A stretch of DNA of 64,000 nucleotides, taken from Cornus controversa (taxonomy: Eukaryota; Streptophyta; Magnoliopsida; Cornales; Cornaceae). Below the pieces are notes generated by a model. That model was not told the DNA's origin. It was given only the letters and a program-made list of their open reading frames with translations, and ran no database searches. The stretch is from positions 89,840,533 to 89,904,532 of the forward strand of contig CM048845.1 in the NCBI GenBank assembly GCA_026545225.1. Reading direction: 5' to 3'. Shown here piece after piece: positions 54,904 through 64,000 of this stretch (positions are counted from its first letter, which is position 1; every line of letters begins with the position of its first letter). The position numbers and the translations under genes were made by a program.

Positions 54904-57903
54904 TGTAATACCCCAGAAAATTTAGGTGTCAATTTAATCTCTTTGCATTATTACTTTATTTTATTAATTCATGTGTAATGTTTTTTTTTTTTTTTTTTTT
55001 TTTTTTTGTTTTATATAGATTATCATTGTATGTGAGTTGTTGGTCTTTTATACATGCATATTGTCATTTATGTGAATTGGTATAAATTGTGTATTATTTT
55101 TATTTAAATGTTTTGGGTTGGGCTAGGGAGGAATTTGGGCTAGGATGAGTGGGCTAAGGTTATGTTTAAAATGATGGGCCTAGGGTTATAATAATATTGG
55201 TTTTGCTATATTTATTTTTATTATTAATTTGATTTTTATTAGTTTTAGGAAAACAATAAATGAATAATTAAAATCAAAAAGGAAAAGAAAAGAAGAAGAA
55301 TTAGGGTTTGCCGTTGTGTTACGCACAGAACAAAAAGAGAGAAAACGAAAGAGAGAAGAGAGTGACGATCGGGTGAACCAGTTAATTCGTCAGGAAAAAG
55401 GCAAGTTTAATTCTTCTCTTCCCCCTTGAATTCGTATGCATAGTCTAGGTTTGAGCATATATTTATATTAAAAATTTGTAATTAATTGCATGTTAATATT
55501 TTTCTGCTATTGATAAATTTCGTGAGATTAACTATGATGATTGTATGTATATTTAATTGATTTTGTTCATGTAAGGTTATATGCATATGTGTTCATGTAT
55601 ATGTATATTGTGTTAAGGAAGAAATCATTTATTTATGCAATTTGTATGAAATAATTGTTTAGTTGTGAACCTACTGTGTTGGAATTAAATTTGTAAACAA
55701 CTCTAAATCCTTAGGAAAACAGATCGTGAATTTATTGGGTTTTAAATTTTTGAATTTTGCGAAGAACCCTAGAACTTGTGAATTGGGGGTTTTTGATTCG
55801 GGTTGTTTCGGATGGGGCTTTTTGCACTAATACGTAGACGGCGTCGAGAGGAGAAGAATGGCGCAAAAATGGAGGCGAACGGTGGCCGGAGGAGGCCGGA
55901 CCGTCGCCGGGAAGTCGCCAGCAGCGCGCTGTGCGCGCTGCTGGGCGCGCTGGGGAAGAAGCCCCAGCGCAGGGGCTTCCCCACGCGCCTGGCCGGCGCG
56001 TGCCGGCGCGTGGGACCGGCGCCGGCGCCGACCGGCGCCGGGAAAAATATATTTGGGCCCCACTCGCGGGGGCCCACCCCTGGGTCCACTTTGGGCCCAT
56101 TCCGATATATTTTGATATTTTTTTTTGAATTTTTGAAATTTTTGGAAAAACTTGAAAATTTGAAAAATCATTTTTAAAAAATACTTTCATGGTTCCAAAA
56201 ATTCTGAAAATTTTACTGTATGATATTGGAGATTAAATACACTTAATTTTAAATTTTCAACTCAAAACACTTTTCCCTTGTTGACCAATTAATTTTTAAA
56301 AGTACCCAAAAGCTGTCTTTTTCCTGTTTTGTAATTTTAGAAAATACTCTTACAACTCCAAAAATTCCCAAATTTTTACTGTAACTCTCTGGAGGTTAAA
56401 TACACTTGGGTTTAAAGTTTCAACTCAAAATGATCTTTCCTTGTTGCTCAATTAAATTTTAAAGTGTCAAAAAGCTGGGTTTTTCCCTTTTTGTAATTTT
56501 AGAAAATACTTCTGAAATTCCAAAAATTCCCTAAATTTTTTTGTAACTGTTTAGAGATTAAATGACCTTGGGTTTAAATTTTCACCTCGACTTGAGCTTC
56601 CCTTGATGTTCAATTAATTTTTAAAGTGCCTAAAAGTTGGTTTTTCACCTTCTTTGGTTTATTAAAAATATTTTTAAATTACAGAAAATTCCAGAATATT
56701 TTCTTAGTGTTCTTAGAAGTGAAATAGGCCCAGAAACCTAGGTAAAAGTATGTTTAGATCCCCTCGGAGATTTGAGTGCATTGGAGGTTGGTTTGAGTAA
56801 TGGTTTCCTCTAATGGGAGTTAAGTTGTTTGGAGCACATCAATTGTGCTTATTATATATATAAATGCTCATGGGATACTTGATTTAGGTTCACTTGTGAA
56901 TGATTTGTTATATGGGGATAATTGCATAGCTGATAGTTCAAATGGATAGTCTGTGCAAAATTAAAAGTCATAATACATCTTGTTTATTTATTATTTCATA
57001 TTGGGAATGCATTTGTAATTTTATTTGGCATGTAAGGATTGCCCGGCGTGTCAGGATCGCCCATACCTAATAAGGTATCTATATTTTTATTTGGCATGTA
57101 AGGATTGCCCGGCGTGTCAGGATCGCCCATACCTAATAAGGTATCTATATTTTATTTGGCATGTAAGGATTGCCCGGCGTGTCAGGATCGCCCATCCCTA
57201 TTAATGTATACATGCATCATAATCGACATATCATGATTGCATAGATTTCATAAAATACATACATGTGTATCTTGATTTGTGAACATAAAGAAGGGAATCA
57301 TTTTTACATTGTAAGGGTTGTTGAGGAAATATATGAGATGATTTGTATCTTTAAAAGTATGAGCTAAATAAGGAATAAATTGAGGGGTTGAACGTATATT
57401 TATCTATTGTGTCCCTCACATTGAGGGTATGTATATTAATTCTCTGATTGGGATGTAGTAGATAGAACTTGCTCGTGGGTTTAACCCACTTTGTTGATAT
57501 TTCAGGTCCCAAGCAGTTTCCCCCGCGAGGATAGAGTACTAGGGTTGGGCTGTGACAGACATCTACTCTCACCAGCCTCAGGGTAGGAATCTACATTTTC
57601 TTCAGGAATAAAACTATGAACTCATTTAGAGGTTTTGGTTTTGGATTTTAATTTAAGTGTTGAACTTTTATTTCTTTCTGGTTAAGGGGTCCTTGGGTTA
57701 CGGGACTTCCAAATTGTATTACCAGAATGTAATGATTTATTTATCAATTTATTTTAATTCAATGGGATTTCTGTTCAGCTTTTAGCAATTTTTCTATTTC
57801 TGTCCTTTGCATCTATGCTTGTTGCTATCAGTGGTTAATATTCCTCAGGTTTTGTGTATGAGACTGGCCACCTCATGCGCGAAATTTTCTGGGGGGTATT
57901 TCA
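54904..57903 (+). repeat. Second LTR of element D
   Basis: 3,000 bp, near-identical to 47144-50131. It serves as 3' LTR of the first unit and 5' LTR of the second. Differences seen include a longer poly-T run (54981-55007), GTGTAATG for GTGAAATG, TTTTGGG for TTCTGGG, and AAAATCAAAA for AAAAACAAAA. Confidence 0.93.
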
Positions 57904-58066
57904 TTTGGTATCAGAGCATTCCAGGTTCAAGTGTCCTCGGGTTTTAAGGGTCTATCGTAGGGTATCTTCCGCTTTGTGTATTCTGATAAATAGGATTCTA
58001 AACATAGAGTTCATAGTATTTTAATCTATCCTCAACGGTATTGATGTTTATCTATTTCCTCTACAG

Positions 58067-59592
58067 ATGCCACCCCGTAGAAGGAGGAATGTGAATGATA
58101 TTCTAGGTCAGGGTAATGCTCAGGGTGGAGATGCAGAGATTCCTCCCGACTTGGTAACCATTATAGCGCAGGCTGTAGCTGCCGGAGTGGCGACTGCTCT
58201 TCAGAATCAGCAGCCACCTCAGCAGCCACAGCAGATGGCACAGGTTCCATTACCTGTGGAGCAGCCCAACACTTGGGAGAGGGTACGTGATTCCTTCACA
58301 AAAGGGAATCCGCCGGAGTTTTCAGGGTCTACGGAGGTCACCGAGGCGTATCAGTGGAGGAAAGATATTGAGCGCCATCTTCGTATGGTTACATGCACTG
58401 AGGTACAGAAACATATGCTAGCTACATTTAAGCTAGTGGGAAATGCATTGCAGTGGTGGGAGTCGGTGACTACACCGGAACAGCGGACCATGTTCACTTA
58501 TGCAGAGTTTCAGGTTCGCTTTGATGCTAAGTACTTCCCGTATGCAGTGAGGGCAGCTAAAAAGAGGGAATTTCTCGGGTTACAGCAGGGGGACAGAACT
58601 GTGGCAGCATATGAACAAGAATTTATTAACTTATCACTGTTTGCACCTGAGGAGGTGGACACCGAAGACAAGAAGCTGCGATGTTTTGTGAATGGGTTAA
58701 TCTGGCCTATTCGACAGGTCCTTCTGGGATGTCCAGCTTACACCACATATGCCCAGGTAGTGGATGCTGCATTGCAACACTGCCAGTCGAGAAAAGATTT
58801 CAGGAAAGGACAGACAGATAAACGACCTGACAGAGAATTCACTGGTCAGACAGTGGAAAGAAGGAATGGAAATAGGGGTAGACACTTTGAGAGGGGCAGT
58901 CATTCGGGGCAACAACCATGGAAGCGACACAGACCCAACAGTGATGCTCAGAGAGGGGGGACCTCTACTCATAGGAGGCACAGTGGGGTACCACAGGCAG
59001 GTCGTGGTCAACAACATGGAAATCAGTTCAGGAGGTCTACCGGTGGGTTTAATGGAAACTGTTATAGTTGTGGTGAGCCGGGGCATTCAGCTAGGTATTG
59101 TCCTAATAACAATCAGAGACCACCTGGTCAGCAGAGGCAGGGACAGCAACCACCTTTACCAGTACCACAGATTCCACAGGTACAGGCACAGCATCGTCCA
59201 GCTCTACCTGCACCACCGCCACCTGCAGGGCAACCTGGACCACAGATGCATTACGGGAGAGTCTACAATGTGATGCCCTGTGATGTACGGGCTCCTCAAG
59301 CTATAGAGGGTATGTTTCCTATCAATGGTAGAGTGGGTCGTATTTTATTTGATACTGGTGCATCACATTCCTTTGTATCTAGAGCATTTGCTAGTTTATC
59401 CGGATTAGATATTCAGTTATGTACTTCTTCACTCACTATATCTACGCCATTGGGAGCTAGTACAGTTCTACGAGAACAGGGTAGTCAGGTCTCTATAGAC
59501 ATTGGCAGACTCAGATTCTTGGCAAATTTATTGGTTTTAGATATGCAATCATATGATGTTATACTTGGGATGGACTGGTTATCACACTACCA
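58067..59592 (+). pseudogene. Second copy of element D gag-protease, truncated
   Basis: Open from ATG at 58067 through gag, zinc knuckle and the protease active site, with CAG at 59024-59026 where the first copy has TAG. Homology stops after MDWLSHYH at 59592, where minus-strand LTR H sequence follows; about ten foreign codons lead to a stop at 59627-59629. RT, RNase H and integrase are lost. Gag and the start of protease are intact, so the fragment could still supply Gag if transcribed from the LTR at 54904. Confidence 0.9.
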
Positions 59593-60583
59593 TTGGTACC
59601 AAAATCACTGCCTCTCATGGCCTAAATAAAAAATGCCTAATTTTAAGTTTCAAAAATCTAAAATTTCAAACTTAATTTTCCGTCAATCTACCCAACGGTT
59701 CGCAACCAAATTTTCAAGAATTGTTCTAGGAAGCAAGATCTACCTATTGATCGGAACAAAAACCATCAAAAATGATGAATACAGTAAACCCAATTTCATG
59801 TTCGTACATATGTATATATATATACACCCGCCTATACAGTCATATATACATGTATATACATATGTAAAAATACCTTATAGTAGTACCAAACTCTGAGATT
59901 CTTCATGTTTAATCCACAAAATCCACCTTAGCATGCATAATCATTTAATTTCATAATTAAATACAAAAAAAGAAATTATATATATATATTCCAGCAAGAT
60001 GTATATACAAATAATATATACGTGCACAGATTCAAAGGGGAAGAGAAGAGTTCGAACTTGCCTTTTTGACGAACACGAACTCGTCCCAATGAGTCCCTTT
60101 TTCTCTCTATCATCTCTTACGTCTACACTCTTTCAGTTTCTGTACATGAAAAAGAACGACAGAAACCCTAACCTCCTTTTTCTTTTCTTTTCTCTTTTTT
60201 TTTCTCTTAAAAATTTATTAAAAATCTAAACTAATAATAAAAGAGAAAAAAAAATAAACATAATAAACCCTAGCCCATACATATACACCTAGTCCAGCCA
60301 TTCTAGCCCAACTCAACCCAAATTCTCCCTAGCCCAATCCAACATTAAAATAAAAGAAAATCCAAAGACCCAGTCCAACCAGAATTAAATAAATAAAAAA
60401 AAACTCCCTAAAAATATTTAAAGCACTCAGAAAAATTTAATTCAATCAATAAAGCAATTCAAAGCACTCAAAGAAATTTAATTCAACCAATAAAGCAATT
60501 TAAATAAAATAATAATATATATATATATGTATATAAAGCATTTAAATTAAAATAAATGACCTTAAAAATTACGGGGTATTACA
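59593..60583 (-). repeat. LTR H, truncated, Tekay/Del-like
   Basis: On the minus strand it starts TGTAATACCCCGTAATTTTT at 60583 and runs 991 bp until cut at 59593 by the join with element D. The start resembles the D LTR start (TGTAATACCCC), and the AGGGTTTCTGTCG phrase near 60165-60150 resembles a leader, but the body differs from D and F. No ORF of substance. Confidence 0.7.
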
Positions 60584-61090
60584 TTTTGAGGTTGTGGAAG
60601 AGAGTAGATGAATGCTAGGATGGTGGAAGTGATGACTTGAAATTCATTTATGTATGTATGATAGATTGTGGAAATGATCGAGATGAGGATATGGTGAATT
60701 TGGAGGTTCCATGGAGATATGAATCCTAGATGATGTATGTTGTGGTTTAAAATAGGTGGTAACAGGTTCAGGAGGGTTTCAGCCGGCTGAACCATCCTCC
60801 AGCCGACCGAAATTAGGAGATCCCGAGAGTTTGTAATTACAGGTTCTATAAGAACATGCTTCAGTCGATCGAAAGTGTTCTTCAGCCGACCGAAAAAAAT
60901 CCTTCAATTGACCGAAGAAATTAACTAGTCGACCGATGAACTGCCCATATTTTAACCGACTGGTGGGATGTTCATCAGCCGACCAAAATCTATAGAATAG
61001 GCCAACTAGGTGTTGTTTTGCATTGGAAGTTAGGGTTGAGTGTGCGAGCGTCTAGGGTATGAGTTATACGGTGCAAAAATGGTTCAGTTA
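60584..61090. other. Unassigned region holding a CAGCCGACCGAAA array
   Basis: No gene. Between about 60780 and 60990 it carries degenerate words CAGCCGGCTGAACC, CAGCCGACCGAAAT, CAGTCGATCGAAAG, CAGCCGACCGAAAA, CAATTGACCGAAGA, AGTCGACCGATGAA and CAGCCGACCAAAAT. These resemble the near-palindromic arrays of other LTRs in style. The host element is not recognised. Confidence 0.65.
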
Positions 61091-62534
61091 ATTTAGAGTG
61101 AGATGGTAATCCTTAGACCTAGAGGGGGGAAATAGGTCTTCTTTTCCAATTTTTATGATTGATTAATTACCCACAATAATTAATAATTAAGCATCCAAAC
61201 CAATCATAAAAAAATAAAGCAAGTAAGGAAAGTTAGAGATGATACCAGAAATTTTACATGAAAACCCAAGGAAGGGAAAAACTACGGGGATGAGGTAGAA
61301 GACCCTAGAGAAACCAATCTACTATCTCGAAGAAAAGTACAAGAGACTCTATCTCAGACTCACATCCACTCCACACTGATAAAAACTTGATGTGAAACAC
61401 CCCAGGCTTATAATTGCGACTCTTGGTCTAATTGCTGCAGACTCCCGGCTAACGTTACAATTCTTCCAGAAGCGTAGCTAAAAGAACAAAAATACTCTGC
61501 AAGTATTTTGTCCCTTTTGTAGTGATCGTTTCTCTTCCTCTTCAGATAAAATTTTTGTAGTTTCAAAGAACCACCTTTGCTGCTCTTGATCAAACTGTGT
61601 AGACTGATGATGTCTTGAAGATTTCGTTGATCAGATGAAAAAGAACATCACAACCTAAACACTCCGTGTGTGTGCTCTCAAAAATAAAATCAATGAAGAT
61701 TTTCTCTCATAAATCTCTCTTTTAGCTCCAAAGATATATTCCTATCTCTAACAATTAAATCATCGAGTCTCTCATTTAGGTTGAAGTATAAAGAGGCATT
61801 TATAAGGTTTAGAGTCCTTAGTATACTTAGAAAACAAGTTTAAAACACCTAAGGAAAGTTTTAGAGAAGTCTGGGTTGACTAGGAAAGCAATTCGAAACA
61901 AAAAAAAAATTGCGTGCATCATCTAAGTTAGACCGGTCCTGAAATTTGGGGACCAGTGAGACTTTTACAAACTTGTAGAATTTCTAATATCCCAAGAATA
62001 GTCAGACCGGTCCTAATAAATGGGGACCGGTGGGACTTTGCAGATTCTCACTTTTTAAGTTTAGCACATTTTTTTAAGTCCTAAGCACACCAAACTTCAA
62101 AACATAGTGTCCTCACTCACATACTTGTACTAAGTGATGTCCTCATCAAATTGAAGGTATCGACTCACCTTCTATTCAGCTTCAAAGATCACAACACAAG
62201 ATTAAACAAAAATTACAACTCGATTAAGAAGTTTTGACACCAAAATTTTCCAATTACAATTATATATATCTCACATAGGGGATATACCTTGACACGATGG
62301 TGATCACATAAAGTATTTGTCCTCATGAACATGATGGTCTAAACGTTGAGTTAGAGTTCAAGTGTCCCACATAGGGACTTATGATGAACTAGTTAAGCTT
62401 TCGCGAGTTAGACTCGGTGGTCTTTATCAGAGTCGAGGGTGATAAATGGTAATTGTCATGGTTGTTTGGGTTGTGGGATGATAACCGAGCAATCATGACA
62501 CCTCATAAGCCAAAGTTTAGATTAATACCAGTGT
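61091..62534. other. Unassigned region, probably retrotransposon-derived
   Basis: No supported gene. Two blocks near 61931-61958 and 62003-62034 pair ACCGGTCCT with GGGGACCAGTG or GGGGACCGGTGGG across a 10-base spacer. The phrase CCTAGAGGGGGGAAATAGG near 61117 recalls plant LTR sequences, but no boundary or primer site could be placed. Confidence 0.45.
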
Positions 62535-62885
62535 GTTCCGGTGGTCTAAATTTTTGGACGTGACAAAGGCATTTGATTCTATGGGTTGGAATTTTATTTT
62601 TGATACCTCTTCTCTTTTTGGCTCCCCTTCCCTCCCCCCCCCCTATTTTCATTGCATGGATACAATCCTGTATTACATCACCATCTCACTGAATAGTGAG
62701 TTCCATGGACACTTCAAAGGCTTGAGAGGGATAAGGCAAGGTGACCATCTCTCTCCTCTCCTCTTTGTCTTAGCTATGGTGTGTTCACTTCGATCACCAA
62801 ACAATTTATTTCTTTATGCCCCTCCTTTAGGTTTCATTTGAGATGTAAGAAACTATTCATCTCACATCTTATTTTTGCTAATGAT
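62535..62885 (+). pseudogene. LINE (L1-type) reverse transcriptase fragment
   Basis: Reads SKFLDVTKAFDSMGWNFIFD, then SEFHGHFKGLRGIRQGDHLS and PLLFVLAM, followed after a frameshift near 62775 by FTSITKQFISLCP and HLRCKKLFISHLIFAND. The KAFDS, GxRQGDxLSPxLF and HLxFAxD motifs are those of plant L1 RT; the catalytic FADD is FAND. A poly-C run (about 62633-62643) suggests further decay. The sequence stops at 62885, where a B-family LTR begins. Fragment only, non-functional. Confidence 0.85.
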
Positions 62886-64000
62886 TGATGTGGTCGGAAC
62901 TAAATTATATTGTAAGCTTAATTTTGCCCTTTTTATCAAAATATAATTTAACCACTCGCAAGAGCACGAATCTTTGTAGATAAGGTTCTATATAGAGGGT
63001 ATCGATCCCACGAGGACTAGTCGCAATTGTCTTAAAGGAAGATTAATTCTACTTTAATTCTAAAAAAAATAGATTTTTGAATTTGTGTTTATAAACTATT
63101 GCACGAATGAAATGACAAGAAAAGTAAAGAGTTTAAAGTTGGGAGAGAGAACTAGGGTTGGTTTCCACCACTAGCCATTCACATGTTCATAAGTGTAGCA
63201 GCATGGGATTCATTAATTAAATGCCTAACAATGTCATTAGGCTTGTGACCTCAATGACATATCAAAAGATCAATGTGTGTGCTAACCTATCATAATCCAT
63301 CTTCAACAAGCATAGCTCTTCAACCTAACTAACTACCTAACTACTCTACTCTCTAAGTGAACACTACATGCATCCAAACTACCTTGTCTTGGCATGGTCT
63401 ATACAAACTAACATCACACATTCATTTAAACACCATTATCTAGCCATCATTTGCACTTCTTGTGGAATATGCAAATGTTGTGCATTTAAGTGACAAAATC
63501 TACTCTAAGACAAGAATAAATTCCAAATCAAATGAATATATATAAGAGATGTATTTGTGTACATAATCACTAGGCTAAATAATCAACATTTAATTACAAA
63601 TCCCAAGAGCTACAAAGATGAACAAGTTTACATGGCTAGGGGTTGAAACCAACACCCTAGTAGAAGAGTTAGTTGCTCATGGTTGCCTTGCACCCTTCCA
63701 TTGATGAAGAAAGTGAAGCTTCTTGGTCTAGTTCAGCTTCTCCTCTCCCTCTCCCGAAGGTCTCTCTTGAAGTAATCTGATGTGTGTTGAGAGATATGAG
63801 ATATGTGTGGCTTTTGGTGCTTTTGGGCTTCTTTTTCTACCTTGGGGCCCACCATATATATATATATATCATTATATATATCTCTTGTATCAAGAAAGCC
63901 CCCAAGAGTCTTGTTCAAGTTAGACAATCCCCCTAAGTCGTGCAAAAAGGGGGATTTTGTTGCAAGTGGGAGAGCAGGTGAACAAGTGGCCAAGTGGGCT
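62886..64000 (-). repeat. Third LTR of the element B family, runs off the window
   Basis: Starts TGATGTGGTCGG at 62886 and follows the B LTRs to the window end. It differs from them by more changes than they differ from each other, for example near 63750-63790. The window ends where its near-palindromic array would begin. It is inserted in the LINE fragment; whether it is solo or part of a full element cannot be told. Confidence 0.9.

Larger units (their letters stand above)
47144..59592 (+). mobile_element. Element D: Tekay/Del-type chromovirus in tandem arrangement (LTR, internal, LTR, partial internal)
   Basis: LTRs are at 47144-50131 and 54904-57903. A complete internal region lies between them, and a second internal region starts after the second LTR and breaks off at 59592. 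The two LTRs differ by only a few bases plus a poly-T length change, and the two internal parts by about four bases over 1.7 kb, so the duplication is very recent. The left flank is the A-family LTR; the right end is lost, so no target duplication can be tested. The arrangement fits unequal recombination between LTRs of two copies, or an assembly join. Confidence 0.88.

Overview
This is nuclear DNA from a flowering plant, most likely a eudicot. It is AT-rich and dominated by nested LTR retrotransposons. It carries one TIR-NBS-LRR (TNL) disease-resistance-type gene with typical plant introns, a class that monocots lack. It also holds a tRNA-derived SINE, MITE-like inverted repeats, a FAR1-type relic and a LINE relic. 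I see no rRNA gene, functional tRNA gene or CRISPR array. Species cannot be assigned from what I can see.

Layout. 1-19072: the 3' part of an Athila-type Ty3/Gypsy element on the + strand (element A). It is split after its protease by a complete minus-strand relative (element B, 1951-12146) flanked by a perfect 5-bp duplication GGGCA. A then continues with RT/RNase H, an env-position ORF, a polypurine tract and its 3' LTR (17552-19072). 19073-20805: A sits in the minus strand of a Tat-type element (C: gag relic, primer site, short LTR). 21981-26330: the TNL gene, whose first exon has a minisatellite-encoded repeat region before the TIR domain. 27250-32220: a possible orphan exon, a SINE, a roughly 1-kb foldback element and a 470-bp MITE. 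33045-34478: a solo LTR of family A with target duplication CTACG. 34484-37705: LTR and leader of a chromovirus-like element (I). 37714-38480: a FAR1-related pseudogene. 40500-46008: two truncated chromovirus-type elements (E on +, F on -) meeting inside their internal regions. 46009-47143: a TRIM-like element interrupted by another A-family LTR. 47144-59592: a young Tekay/Del-type chromovirus (D) in the order LTR, internal, LTR, partial internal. 59593-60583: a truncated minus-strand LTR (H). 62535-62885: a LINE RT relic interrupted by a third B-family LTR that runs off the window end.

No autonomous element is intact. D is closest: a gag-pol frame of about 1,523 codons broken by one in-frame TAG that its second copy lacks. 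A and B are non-autonomous by different internal deletions of pol, yet both keep the extreme C-terminal pol tail and the env-position ORF. The TNL gene is the only plausibly functional host gene, and its degenerate TIR start makes even that uncertain.

The most unusual signal is a recurring class of short near-palindromic arrays (for example ATCTCGATTGATCGAGAT, GGGCGATCGATCGCCC, TTACGAGGTCTCGTAA, CTTCGATTAATCGTAGG) in non-coding parts of several retrotransposon families. Related families carry arrays at matching positions but built from different words. All boundaries and identities were read by eye; no alignment or database search was run.
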